Origin: Moraxella osloensis | GTDB taxonomy: Bacteria > Pseudomonadota > Gammaproteobacteria > Pseudomonadales > Moraxellaceae | Direction: 5' to 3' | Assembly: GCF_001553955.1 (NCBI RefSeq) | Contig: NZ_CP014234.1 | Coordinates: 372,001 to 436,000, forward strand | Length of the DNA: 64,000 nt | Shown here: in pieces, positions 54,641-63,632 of the stretch | Layout: each line of letters begins with the position of its first letter | How positions within the stretch are numbered: position 1 is the stretch's first letter | Made by a program: the position numbers and the translations under genes | The notes under the pieces: model-generated | Databases searched by the model: none | Seen by the model: the letters and a program-made list of their open reading frames with translations, nothing else | Told to the model about the DNA's origin: nothing

Positions 54641-55372
54641 CTAGTTTAATAGTTCAATCGCTTGAATTTGCAAAACACTCTCTGCTATCTGGCTAAAATG
54701 AACATCGACATTCTGATAACGCATGACAAATGGGGTATTAAGCGCTTGCTGTCGATACGCAGGTCTGGGGTCTTGGGCAATGAGTTGCTCGATGGTTTGC
54801 CAATCTGTTTGATTCAGCTGAGTTTTTACTGCAATATTGGATAAATCCTGCAATAAATCGGGATGCCAATGCACTGACTTGATAACGGGTTTTTGGCTGG
54901 CATACCCAGCAATCGCATCATCGATACTATCGCTATAAGGCAAATACGGTTTGATATCAATGACTGGTGTGCCATCTATCATATCAGCGCCGATGATATG
55001 CAGCCTCAAACCCGCCTCAGTGTTTTCAATATGCGAAAATTTGACCACTGACAATCCAATATTTGCCGGTCGATACATACTTCGACTGGCAAAAACCCCT
55101 ATTTTTTGGTTGCCGCCAAGTCTAGGTGGACGGACCGTTGTCTGAAAATTTGACTGATTGGTATTGATTCGATTTTGATGAAATTGCCATATAATCCAAA
55201 GATGGCTAAATTGGGCAATACCTTCAAAAGCACTGAGCACATTGTAGGGTGGCAACATACTGATAGTAGCGTTGATATCCACAAGATTGGGCTGGCGAGG
55301 TGTGCCAAACTTTTGCTTAAGTGGGGAGTTCACAATGCCGATAATCGGCAGGGTAATTTGTTGTGGTAACAT
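54641..55372 (-). CDS. trmO: tRNA (t6A37)-methyltransferase TrmO (TsaA family)
   Basis: TrmO methylates the N6-threonylcarbamoyl adenosine at position 37 of certain threonine tRNAs, using SAM. The 243-residue product has the TsaA/VirR beta-barrel core: GIVNSPLKQKFGTPRQPNLV near residue 12, FSHLWIIWQFHQN, VRPPRLGGNQKIGVFASRS and RPANIGLSVVKF. The C-terminal segment with QDPRPAYRQ is also typical. The gene is divergent from fpr and has no obvious partner. Confidence 0.92.
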   Translation of the reverse strand: MLPQQITLPIIGIVNSPLKQKFGTPRQPNLVDINATISMLPPYNVLSAFEGIAQFSHLWIIWQFHQNRINTNQSNFQTTVRPPRLGGNQKIGVFASRSMYRPANIGLSVVKFSHIENTEAGLRLHIIGADMIDGTPVIDIKPYLPYSDSIDDAIAGYASQKPVIKSVHWHPDLLQDLSNIAVKTQLNQTDWQTIEQLIAQDPRPAYRQQALNTPFVMRYQNVDVHFSQIAESVLQIQAIELLN

Positions 55373-55549
55373 AATAGGTCGTTAAAATATGATATTTTAA
55401 ACTATGATTATGCCATTTTTTTACGCCCAAATTCGACTAAATCATCAAAAATTTGCTATCATATCGCCCCAGAATGTCAATATTAACCCGCTATTTTTAT
55501 TCTTTATCCAGTTTTATTTTTATTTATGACCAATATAAGGTTGGGCGCT

Positions 55550-56326
55550 ATGTCAAAATTTTATGAAGAAACCGTTACCTATGTGCATCATTGGAATGAC
55601 ACATTATTTACCCTAAAAACTACCCGTAATGCAGGTTTACGTTTTAGGAATGGTGAATTTGCCATGATTGGTCTGGAAGTTAATGGAAAACCTTTGATGC
55701 GTGCCTACTCAATTGCCAGCACCAACTATGATGAAGAGCTCGAATTTTATTCTATCAAAGTGCAAGATGGTCCTTTGACGTCTATTTTACAGCACATCAA
55801 GGTGGGCGATAAATTATTGGTCAGTAAAAAACCCACTGGCACCCTGGTGCTTGATGACCTAAACCCTGGCAAGCATTTGTATATGCTAGCAACGGGTACA
55901 GGCTTGGCACCATTTTTGTCACTTGCCCGTGACCCAGAAGTGTATGAGCGTTTTGAGAAAGTCATCGTAGTGCATGGCGTACGCTATGTGAGTGAGCTAG
56001 GCTACCGTGAGATGTTTGAAAAAGCCTTGTTTGAAGATGAGTTATTGGGTGAATATGTTAAAGATAAACTCATCTATTACCCCACGGTCACGCGTGAGCC
56101 GTTTCGCAATGAAGGTCGTATGACTGATTTGATGAAGTCCGGCAAGCTGTTTACTGATATCGGCTTACCCCCCATCAATCCAAGCGATGACCGCGCAATG
56201 ATTTGTGGTAGTCCATCTATGAATAAAGACGTGGCGGCACTACTCGATGAATTTGGTCTTAAACCATCGCCACGCATGGGCGGCACAGGTGATTATGTGG
56301 TTGAACGCGCGTTTGTCGAACAGTAA
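55550..56326 (+). CDS. fpr: Ferredoxin/flavodoxin-NADP reductase
   Basis: This FAD enzyme transfers electrons between NADPH and ferredoxin or flavodoxin. The 258-residue product has the FAD-binding motif MRAYSIAST near residue 50, the NADP-binding LATGTGLAPFLSLARDP and MICGSPSMNKD, and the C-terminal GDYVVERAFVEQ. It is of the bacterial (E. coli Fpr-like) subclass. Given a CysI with no CysJ in the window, it is a conceivable electron source for sulfite reductase, but that is speculation. Start 55550 gives the family N-terminus; ATG 55526 is possible. Confidence 0.93.
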   Translation: MSKFYEETVTYVHHWNDTLFTLKTTRNAGLRFRNGEFAMIGLEVNGKPLMRAYSIASTNYDEELEFYSIKVQDGPLTSILQHIKVGDKLLVSKKPTGTLVLDDLNPGKHLYMLATGTGLAPFLSLARDPEVYERFEKVIVVHGVRYVSELGYREMFEKALFEDELLGEYVKDKLIYYPTVTREPFRNEGRMTDLMKSGKLFTDIGLPPINPSDDRAMICGSPSMNKDVAALLDEFGLKPSPRMGGTGDYVVERAFVEQ

Positions 56327-56363
56327 AAGCCGAATAGTAAAAGTTGAGCAATAATTTGAATTA

Positions 56364-56390
56364 AAAAAGAGCCATTTGGCTCTTTTTTAT
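56364..56390. terminator. Bidirectional terminator between fpr and wzi
   Basis: Perfect stem AAAAAAGAGCCA/TGGCTCTTTTTT with a two-base loop, ending both fpr and the polysaccharide gene cluster. Confidence 0.85.
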
Positions 56391-56398
56391 TAATTACC

Positions 56399-57850
56399 TT
56401 AAAAAGTATACTCTACCATGAAATTACCACCCGCATCTTTATCATCGCTGATGCTGTCTTTTTTACCCCAAACACCCAGTTTAACCGAGGTTTTGTCATT
56501 GTATTTATGTTTCCAATCCGCTTCGACAATATCCAAATCTTGCTTGGTTGCAAAGGCTGAATTAATCAGTTGATTAGACTGATTCACTTTGGCGTTGGCG
56601 TATTTGAACCCGAGCTGGTTATTAGCATCAATATGACCTGATAGCCCCACACTAATGATTTCACCATCCCCACCTATCGGATGACCTAGCGGCAAGCCCT
56701 TTTGATAATAACCATCTGTAAAGACATGATGATTATACATAACACCACTTTTATCCAAATCATAATAAGTATTCGCCCATTCTGCATGCCAGAGCCAAGG
56801 CTGTTGAAACAGTGGAATCGTACCTTTTAACCCTGCCAAATAAGCATGTTTACTTGGTAAACCGCCTGCTTCGTCCTCACCGATAAACTCACCATATAAG
56901 CTCATTGGTAGGTTTACGATAGGCTTTAAGTTTAATTGTGCATCAATACCCGCAATTTGGTTTGAAATATCATTTTCGGCATTATCGGGATTGTCATATT
57001 TACCAGTCAAGGCTTTTCCAAATGATTTCAGGCTTTCATCTCGCCCATCTCCACCCCACGTAATTGTACGAGATGCGCCGATTTGAAAGGCTTCATGCGG
57101 TTGAAAACTTGCCCGCATACCGATGAGCTTTGCATCAGGCACTGCCTGATAATCTTGTAATTGACCAGCAGTAATTTGGTAATTAAAATTACCCAATTTT
57201 GATAACACAGGAAAATTAATAGGAGTATTATTGGCGCGCTGCATTAAAAAGCCCGTGACAGGTCTAGCCGCATCACTGCGAATTAAACTGCCATCAACCC
57301 CGTTGCCCCACCATACAGGAATACTACCAAAGGCAATGCGATGATTGCCTAATTTGGTACCGATGTAGCTGCCATCGAGATTAGATGTCTTGCTAGGCTC
57401 ATCATCATCGACATTTAAGGTGCCTTGAATTTTATAATCAATGTTATCACCTACATAGCTATGAGAAAAACTAACACCCAAAGGCGTCACCGTATTGCCT
57501 TCTGTATTAAATCCGCTAAACACCGCGCGCTCGTCACCATTCACGTTGCTCACTATTTGTAGCTTAGATACATCGTTGGCTTCAAGCTTTTGTTTAACTT
57601 GATTCAATAATAGTTTGTCATTGTCTGATTTGGGCTGCGCTTGACTCAAGGCTGTCTCTATGGCTTCTGAACTAATCGGCCAGGTTGATATATCAACATT
57701 TAGCACACCATTGAGTTTCAAAACCTCAAGTGTTTGACGTAGATCACTATCAATTTGAACTAATTGATCTGCATGTGCAGAAAAGCTACACAATAGCGCA
57801 ACGCTAATTGCTAAAGGCAGCTTAAGAAATTTTATATTGTTTAACTGCAT
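56399..57850 (-). CDS. wzi: Capsule assembly protein Wzi family (outer-membrane barrel)
   Basis: Wzi is an outer-membrane beta-barrel lectin that helps attach capsule to the cell surface. The 483-residue product has a signal peptide (cleavage near SAHAD), an N-terminal helical segment, then beta-strands ending in FMVEYTF. Patterns such as FGSIPVWWGNGVDGSLIRSD and WLWHAEWANTYYDLDKSG fit the family. GGAAG before the ATG at 57850 supports the start, which lies inside the preceding transferase gene (29-bp overlap). It is the last gene of the polysaccharide locus and strongly suggests a group 1-like capsule. Confidence 0.85.
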   Translation of the reverse strand: MQLNNIKFLKLPLAISVALLCSFSAHADQLVQIDSDLRQTLEVLKLNGVLNVDISTWPISSEAIETALSQAQPKSDNDKLLLNQVKQKLEANDVSKLQIVSNVNGDERAVFSGFNTEGNTVTPLGVSFSHSYVGDNIDYKIQGTLNVDDDEPSKTSNLDGSYIGTKLGNHRIAFGSIPVWWGNGVDGSLIRSDAARPVTGFLMQRANNTPINFPVLSKLGNFNYQITAGQLQDYQAVPDAKLIGMRASFQPHEAFQIGASRTITWGGDGRDESLKSFGKALTGKYDNPDNAENDISNQIAGIDAQLNLKPIVNLPMSLYGEFIGEDEAGGLPSKHAYLAGLKGTIPLFQQPWLWHAEWANTYYDLDKSGVMYNHHVFTDGYYQKGLPLGHPIGGDGEIISVGLSGHIDANNQLGFKYANAKVNQSNQLINSAFATKQDLDIVEADWKHKYNDKTSVKLGVWGKKDSISDDKDAGGNFMVEYTF

Positions 57851-58385
57851 CCCCACTTCCTTTACCCAAAGCTGTTTTCATAATATAGCCAAAATATTTT
57901 TTTAGTGATAAAGTCTTGATCATTTCTTTATCTGTTTCGGCTAGTAATTTAGGCGTTGACATATCAATATTATTGATTTGTGCTAAACCCGTGATTCCCG
58001 GTAGAACCTCATATATACCTAGTTTGTCTCGCTCTGCAATCAGCTCTTGTTGATTAAATAGATTAGGTCTTGGTCCGACAAAACTCATTTCTCCTTTAAG
58101 CACGTTAATCAGCTGTGGCAACTCATCCAATTTTGTTTTACGTAAAAATTTCCCTAAAGGTGTAATGGCCGAACTGTCTACTAGATGGCTAGCAACTGAC
58201 TTAGTTGCTATTTTCATGGTGCGAAATTTTATAAGTTTGAAAGGTGTTTTATTTTTACCCACTCTTTCTTGAATAAACAACGGTGAACCTGTGTCAAAAT
58301 ACCCAATCACTAATACGATAATTAATAGCGGTAAAGTGACAATGAGTCCAATTAATGCAAATAAAAAATCCAAAACTCGAATCAT
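57822..58385 (-). CDS. Undecaprenyl-phosphate sugar phosphotransferase (PglC/WcaJ-core type)
   Basis: This initiating enzyme loads the first sugar-1-phosphate onto undecaprenyl phosphate. The 187-residue protein is the short monotopic form: one N-terminal hydrophobic helix (FLFALIGLIVTLPLLIIVLV), then FIQERVGKNKTPFKLIKFRT and LDELPQLINVLKGEMSFVGP with the conserved acidic and Pro residues. It lacks the large N-terminal domain of WcaJ/WbaP. The upstream epimerase is 9 bp away and wzi overlaps its 3' end, so the three are one operon. Confidence 0.92.
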   Translation of the reverse strand: MIRVLDFLFALIGLIVTLPLLIIVLVIGYFDTGSPLFIQERVGKNKTPFKLIKFRTMKIATKSVASHLVDSSAITPLGKFLRKTKLDELPQLINVLKGEMSFVGPRPNLFNQQELIAERDKLGIYEVLPGITGLAQINNIDMSTPKLLAETDKEMIKTLSLKKYFGYIMKTALGKGSGDAVKQYKIS

Positions 58386-58394
58386 AGTATAGCC

Positions 58395-59291
58395 CTATTT
58401 ATCAAAACTTTTAATCGTCTTGGTTAGCCCTTGTTCGACGGTCAATGGCAATGTGTCAATACCAAGCGATTGCTTGATTTTTTGATTGGATACCACATAA
58501 CTTTCTGTAAGTTTTTGCAGTCGCTCAGTGTTTAAGGGTAGGTGAGCTTTGTCACCAATCTTTGCCATTTGGCTGATGGCAAATTTTGGAATCTTTAACA
58601 ATCTAGGTTTTTTGTTAATAGATTCGGCGATAAGGCTGATTAATCCGTTGGTAGACATGGGTTTATCATCTGCTATGTTATAAATTCCTGAAGGGATTTT
58701 TGGATGATTTAATATTTCATAAACCACATAATTTAAGTTGTCTATACTAATGAAAGAACGGCGATTTTCATAGGCGGCTAATATCCAAGGCACATTATAT
58801 TTTACAACTTGATATAGTAGATTAAGGTTTCCTTTATTTCCTTCACCATGAATCATACAGGGACGGATAATTATCAAGCGTTTATTGGACGGTAGTTGCT
58901 TTGAAAGCAAATAGGTTTCTGCTTTAAGCTTAGATTTACCATAAGCAGTTTGGGGATTTGCTTTGCTATCTTCGGTTAATGTACCTTCAACGCTGTCAGC
59001 AGCCGCTTTGACGCTACTAAAAAAGATAAAATCTTTGATATCTGACTGTAAAAATTTATCAAATAAAGCAATCGTCAAATCGGTATTTACACGATAATAC
59101 TCATTATCATCTGAGGAATTCTTGGTATCGTGAGCCTTACCTGCAAGATGAATAATCGCATCTGCGGTATTATCTAATTGATAATCGCCACTTCTCAATG
59201 ATAAAGGTATGACTTTATTTGATTTACTAATAAGATGCTGCCTTAGATTTTTTCCTACAAAACCAGTTAAACCAGTAAATATAATTCTCAT
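58395..59291 (-). CDS. NAD-dependent sugar epimerase/reductase (extended SDR)
   Basis: This 298-residue nucleotide-sugar enzyme has the Rossmann motif FTGLTGFVGKNL at its N-terminus, FFSSVKAAAD and the catalytic AYGKSKLKAE (YxxxK). Small SDR enzymes encoded next to an initiating transferase are often 4-keto-sugar reductases or epimerases (WbpV/WreQ type) that make the first sugar, such as QuiNAc or FucNAc; that assignment is inference from gene context. Its stop is 9 bp before the transferase, and its start overlaps the stop of the upstream glycosyltransferase by four bases (ATGA). Confidence 0.88.
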   Translation of the reverse strand: MRIIFTGLTGFVGKNLRQHLISKSNKVIPLSLRSGDYQLDNTADAIIHLAGKAHDTKNSSDDNEYYRVNTDLTIALFDKFLQSDIKDFIFFSSVKAAADSVEGTLTEDSKANPQTAYGKSKLKAETYLLSKQLPSNKRLIIIRPCMIHGEGNKGNLNLLYQVVKYNVPWILAAYENRRSFISIDNLNYVVYEILNHPKIPSGIYNIADDKPMSTNGLISLIAESINKKPRLLKIPKFAISQMAKIGDKAHLPLNTERLQKLTESYVVSNQKIKQSLGIDTLPLTVEQGLTKTIKSFDK

Positions 59292-60085
59292 TTAAATTGT
59301 CCCAAAGATCTCTTATTGAGTGTCATTCTCTCTCTATCGAAAATCCAACCCCATTTATTATAATACTGTACTGTACTTTTTATATGTTCCTTAAATAATT
59401 TAAAGTTTTTGGCTGAAGCCTTTTCATGCTTATGTGTTATTTGGGCATTTGGATAATAAAGGGTACCAAACTTCTTAGCACATCGACGCGATAAGTCTAC
59501 ATCCTCCATATACATAAAAAACCTTTCATCGAAACCTCCTAGATTGATTAACGCTTGAGATTTAAACAACATAAAACACCCTGAAAGGTAAGGCGCAAAA
59601 ATTGGCTTATCAATGTCAAAGTCTTTTAATAAGTATTTTTTGTCTAAAAATTCCCCTAATTTAGGTGAAAAGCGTCTTACAAATAAGTCAAGTGGAGATG
59701 GCAGTAATCGAGCTCCATATTGGTCTTCACCATTCTCATAAACAATCTTAGGTATAAATAACCCTTGATCTTGCTCTTTGACAAAATTTAAAAATTTAAT
59801 AAACTCACTTTCTTCAAATTTTATATCAGGGTTGCAAATTAAAAAATATTGTGATTGACTTCCATACTTTCTTATTGCTAGATTATGACCAGAACCGAAA
59901 CCATAATTTCCACCTGATTCCAAGTAATGAATTCGGGAATTACTTAATAAATTCGCCCAATTACAATCACTTGAATTATCTACTAACACAACTTTATCGA
60001 TTGCTTTAATTCGAAGTAAACTTTCGATAGTAGGCATTACATCATTTTGTTCATGCTTATAAATTACAATTGAAGCAATAATCAT
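59288..60085 (-). CDS. Family 2 glycosyltransferase (rhamnosyltransferase-like)
   Basis: This 265-residue cytoplasmic GT-A enzyme should add one sugar to the polysaccharide repeat unit. The nucleotide-sugar fold appears as IASIVIYKHEQNDV and VVLVDNSSD, the metal motif as CNPDIKF, and the acceptor region as FFMYMEDVDLSRRCAKKFG, which is typical of WbbL-like rhamnosyltransferases. Donor and linkage cannot be read from sequence. ATG 60085 gives the expected N-terminus. It is AT-rich, like its neighbours on the right. Confidence 0.9.
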   Translation of the reverse strand: MIIASIVIYKHEQNDVMPTIESLLRIKAIDKVVLVDNSSDCNWANLLSNSRIHYLESGGNYGFGSGHNLAIRKYGSQSQYFLICNPDIKFEESEFIKFLNFVKEQDQGLFIPKIVYENGEDQYGARLLPSPLDLFVRRFSPKLGEFLDKKYLLKDFDIDKPIFAPYLSGCFMLFKSQALINLGGFDERFFMYMEDVDLSRRCAKKFGTLYYPNAQITHKHEKASAKNFKLFKEHIKSTVQYYNKWGWIFDRERMTLNKRSLGQFK

Positions 60086-60125
60086 ATTAAGTATACTCAA
60101 ACTATTTAAGATAAAGGATATTAGA

Positions 60126-61313
60126 TTAAATCGTATAAATAAATAAATTTAAAAGCCAAATAATTACAAGAATCAGATTAAAATATAATATTTTTATTCT
60201 ATCAAATACTATTAAAAATGGTGCAAAAAATAATGGTAACAAAAAAATATAGTATTTTGCATAAGAATAGTCAGGAAAGAGAAAAATAAAAAATAAGATT
60301 GTAGTAATTGCTGCTAGCAAGTAAAGTTTATCGATTTCCAAAAAACTATTTTTGGTTATAGATTTAAGTTTAATATAGCCAATAAGTAACGAAGGAAAAA
60401 TTATGATGTATAAAGGAATAACTTTTATACCACTCGATGACATAAATATCCCCGAGATTAACGTAATAACTGGGCGAAAAATTTTTGGATATTCATCTAT
60501 GAATAAATTTTCATTCTTATACTTCATAGCCTCAATTTTGTCACTTAAAGGGTTCAAATTTGGAATCTTATCAAGTATAGTACTACCGATAATGAATGCA
60601 AAAATGACTAACAATAAAGCCATAGCTATAATATATTGATTTCCCCACTTCTTTTGAATAAATTTGAAAAAATAAAATATACTAACAAAAGTAGCATAAA
60701 CTGTCGCATTGCCTAAATCGATACCAGCAATAATAAACAATATAAAAGAAACAATAATCCATGACTCTAAAAATGCAATAAGAAAAACTGCTAAGGCCAA
60801 TGTAAGCTGTTCTTTGGCTAAAATCCCTGATAAATAAATAAAGCTAGGAAAAATTATTGTTAACGAAATTGCGTCTAATCTATTTTCAAAACTTTGCTTA
60901 GATAGTTGTTTTATAGAAAAAGTATTACATATAATATAACTCAAATTTCTAAAGCATATCAGAAGTAAAATAGGACTATAAATAATTAAAGTAATGGATA
61001 TTCTACTAAGTATTTGATAAAGGTTTTCACGACAATTTGTATAATCGATAGTAGCCCAGAGCGATGTCGGACTTGCATTAATGGAACAAGTATTAATATA
61101 GTTAAAACCATTCAAAGTATCATGAACATAATTATACGGAGAAAATGCAGTATATTGAGTATAAATAAGATCGTTTAATCTAAATTCAAAGTCAGGTTCG
61201 TCTCCAAATGGTAGAATAAAACGAGCAATCACAGTGAATATTATAAAAAATATACTACATATTAATCCAAATTTAGAAATACTAAGTTTTGAAAACGAAA
61301 AAACCTCCACCAT
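60126..61313 (-). CDS. Polytopic membrane protein, candidate polysaccharide polymerase Wzy
   Basis: This protein of about 395 residues has around ten to eleven hydrophobic segments and a large periplasmic-looking loop between the first two (DFEFRLNDLIYTQYT and following). Such proteins in polysaccharide loci are usually Wzy polymerases, which link repeat units in the periplasm, but Wzy sequences are poorly conserved and I see no specific motif. A flippase (Wzx) would have about twelve helices and a different pattern. The DNA is among the AT-richest in the window. ATG 61313 lies 9 bp past the stop of the upstream gene. Confidence 0.75.
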   Translation of the reverse strand: MVEVFSFSKLSISKFGLICSIFFIIFTVIARFILPFGDEPDFEFRLNDLIYTQYTAFSPYNYVHDTLNGFNYINTCSINASPTSLWATIDYTNCRENLYQILSRISITLIIYSPILLLICFRNLSYIICNTFSIKQLSKQSFENRLDAISLTIIFPSFIYLSGILAKEQLTLALAVFLIAFLESWIIVSFILFIIAGIDLGNATVYATFVSIFYFFKFIQKKWGNQYIIAMALLLVIFAFIIGSTILDKIPNLNPLSDKIEAMKYKNENLFIDEYPKIFRPVITLISGIFMSSSGIKVIPLYIIIFPSLLIGYIKLKSITKNSFLEIDKLYLLAAITTILFFIFLFPDYSYAKYYIFLLPLFFAPFLIVFDRIKILYFNLILVIIWLLNLFIYTI

Positions 61314-61321
61314 GATTGACT

Positions 61322-62398
61322 TTATCCCATTATATTTATTAATTGTACAGCAGATATTTTCCAATCAAAATTTTTTACAGTATTTAGACCGTTTTCTACC
61401 AGCTGATTTCGCAACTTATGATCATTAATTAATAAATCAAGTTGGTTAATCATTTGTGCCATGTTTTTAGGTTTATACATAAGACAATTAAACCCATCAT
61501 TAGCATATTCATTAACCCCCCCACTATCTGAAATTATACAAGCGCAACCACATGCCATTGCCTCGAGCGGTGGCAAACCGAATCCTTCAAACCAAGAGGT
61601 TGAAATGAATATATGTGATAAATTCATATAATGGGCAATTTCTTGATCACTTTTCGGTTTAATCAACTTAACTTTCGATAGATCAAAGTCAGACAAATCA
61701 TCATGTGAGATGACATAAACATTGTCTATACCAGATATTTTACCTTGATTATAAGTTTCAATAAACTCTTTAAATCCTTTCCAAGGATGCTTCCTAGCCA
61801 CTATACATAGATTAATCTGTTGATTGGTTCTAATATCCTTATTAAAAAAAACGTTATGATCTAGTGCTGGATGTATTAATTTGAATGGCACATCTTTCCG
61901 GTTAGAAACTTCTAAAAAATGCTCATATGTATCAAATGAATTAAAGAGATAACTAACTTTTGCACCATAAGAATATTTGGTTAATTTTTTATAAATATTA
62001 AGTATGAATCTTTTTTTAAGAATATAAAGATCATCAAAAATACGATAATCATCAACTTGTACATATCTATAAACTACCTTTGCCTTTATTGAACTTGCAA
62101 ATAAAGATATTAACGGATCGCTGACAATTACAATAAAATCTTTATAATGATCATTAATAAACTGTATAGCTTTAAATAAATTTGCTAGTTTGTCCTTTCT
62201 ACTATTTGAATAATCTCCTATCTTAACAAATTCAACCGCATCAGAGACAGTAAAAGTATTCAAATCTGTAGAATTATTGGGATAAACGACTTTAACTTGG
62301 TAGCCCTTAGTGACTAGTTGGTTCGAAAGTTCAAGAGTAACTCGATTTCCACCACCAGTCTTTAATGATGGCATTAAAAAAATAACATTCTTTATCAT
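61322..62398 (-). CDS. Family 4 glycosyltransferase
   Basis: This 358-residue GT-B enzyme has the N-terminal FLMPSLKTGGGNRVTLELSN, typical of GT4. The C-terminal donor-binding half contains IVARKHPWKGFKEF and the conserved E-x7-E region in STSWFEGFGLPPLEAMACG, followed by SGGVNEYANDG. It should transfer a sugar from a nucleotide donor during repeat-unit assembly. The next feature upstream on its transcript is a decayed IS630 element, so it may now lack its original promoter. Confidence 0.92.
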   Translation of the reverse strand: MIKNVIFLMPSLKTGGGNRVTLELSNQLVTKGYQVKVVYPNNSTDLNTFTVSDAVEFVKIGDYSNSRKDKLANLFKAIQFINDHYKDFIVIVSDPLISLFASSIKAKVVYRYVQVDDYRIFDDLYILKKRFILNIYKKLTKYSYGAKVSYLFNSFDTYEHFLEVSNRKDVPFKLIHPALDHNVFFNKDIRTNQQINLCIVARKHPWKGFKEFIETYNQGKISGIDNVYVISHDDLSDFDLSKVKLIKPKSDQEIAHYMNLSHIFISTSWFEGFGLPPLEAMACGCACIISDSGGVNEYANDGFNCLMYKPKNMAQMINQLDLLINDHKLRNQLVENGLNTVKNFDWKISAVQLINIMG

Positions 62399-62430
62399 AG
62401 CTTTGAATTAAATCCTCTTATATTTTTATA

Positions 62431-63529
62431 AGTAATCCGACAGAATTAAATTATTAAATACCTAAATGGCCTAAAGTTCAAAATTAATGTTAAGCCGATA
62501 TTAGCAAATACACGATTTACCCCATAGCGAAGTGAATCGAAATCAAAATAATCACAAGGTCTTAACCAACCTTGTTTTACCTCCTTCCACAACCGCTCAA
62601 TGATATTAAGCTGTGGGCTATAAGGAGGCAGATAAAAGATAAACAAGCCACGCTGTTGCCAAATTTTTAGACGCTTTTGAATGACTTTAGCAGTATGGAC
62701 TTTAGCGTTATCTAACACAACTACCGTGTATTTGCTGATTGTCAATGATAGCTCGTCGATAAAGCTGAGAATATCACTGGCGGTCATATTATTTTCGCTT
62801 AATCGGTAATGAAACTGCATAGTTCTTGAGAGCAGACCAAAACAGTTAATGCCTTTACCCCGTTGTACAGGTATACTGATATTTTCATCCTTATGTTGCC
62901 AACCATACGGTACATAGCCTGTTTGACTAATCTTGGTTTCATCACCGTAATATAGGTCGATGTCGCCGTTTTGGCTTAAGCTTTCAAGTACGTCAAGTTG
63001 CTGTTTTTTAAGTTGATAAATCTCTGGGTGGCATTGTCCTTTTAATCGCATTCGGATACGTTTGTAGGTGTAGCCAATACTTTTAAAAAACGCTCAAGGG
63101 TACGTTGGCTAAATTGTTTGCCTGTTTGCTCAGTGAGTTCATCCATGATAATTTTGACTCGTTGGCGTTCTTGGCTGATACAGTCTTTGACAATTTGTTC
63201 ATGCTCGTGGGTTAGTATGGCTTTTCTGCCTTGCCCTGGTTTGGTTTGGTTTGTAATCCGTCTATCCCATGCTCACGGTAGCGTTTAACCCAGTTATAGA
63301 CTTGAATGTTGGTATCCAATATGTCGGCTATTTCTTGGGCTTTGTAGCCTTGGCTTTTGAATAGGATGAGATGACAACGCTGTCGATATACGGCTGTTTC
63401 GCCTATTTTGTAACCTTGCTCAAGTGCTTGTTTTTAAACTTCTGTAAGTTCAATGGTGCTAATTTTCATAGCATTTTAATGCTATGAAAGTTAGTTAGTA
63501 TTATCATAACATTATTTTGTCGGAGTACT
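62431..63529 (-). mobile_element. Decayed IS630-family element
   Basis: The terminal inverted repeats AGTAATCCGACA (left) and its near-complement TGTCGGAGTACT (right) are flanked on both sides by TA, the IS630-family target duplication. The element is about 1.1 kb and contains one transposase gene broken by several frameshifts. It separates two glycosyltransferase genes of the polysaccharide locus. Confidence 0.85.
62446..63469 (-). pseudogene. IS630-family transposase with three frameshifts
   Basis: From ATG 63469 the frame reads MKISTIELTEV and stops at a TAA near 63434; the following frame gives a helix-turn-helix region (FKSQGYKAQEIADILDTNIQ). A five-base repeat (AAACC) expansion near 63240 breaks the frame again before RKAILTHEHEQIVKDCISQE. 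A missing A in an A-run near 63085 is the third break. The rest is an intact 201-codon frame with the DDE parts DLYYGDETKISQTG, VVLDNAKVHTAKVIQ and PPYSPQLNIIERLWKEVK. Programmed frameshifting is known in some IS630 elements, but three breaks indicate decay. Confidence 0.85.
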
Positions 63530-63632
63530 TATAATAAATAAATAGATATAGTGCCATCTGCATAAATGTTTTACTAATAATAATACTAATTTGCAAATCA
63601 TAACATCCGTATTGTAGTGGATTATTTTAAGT

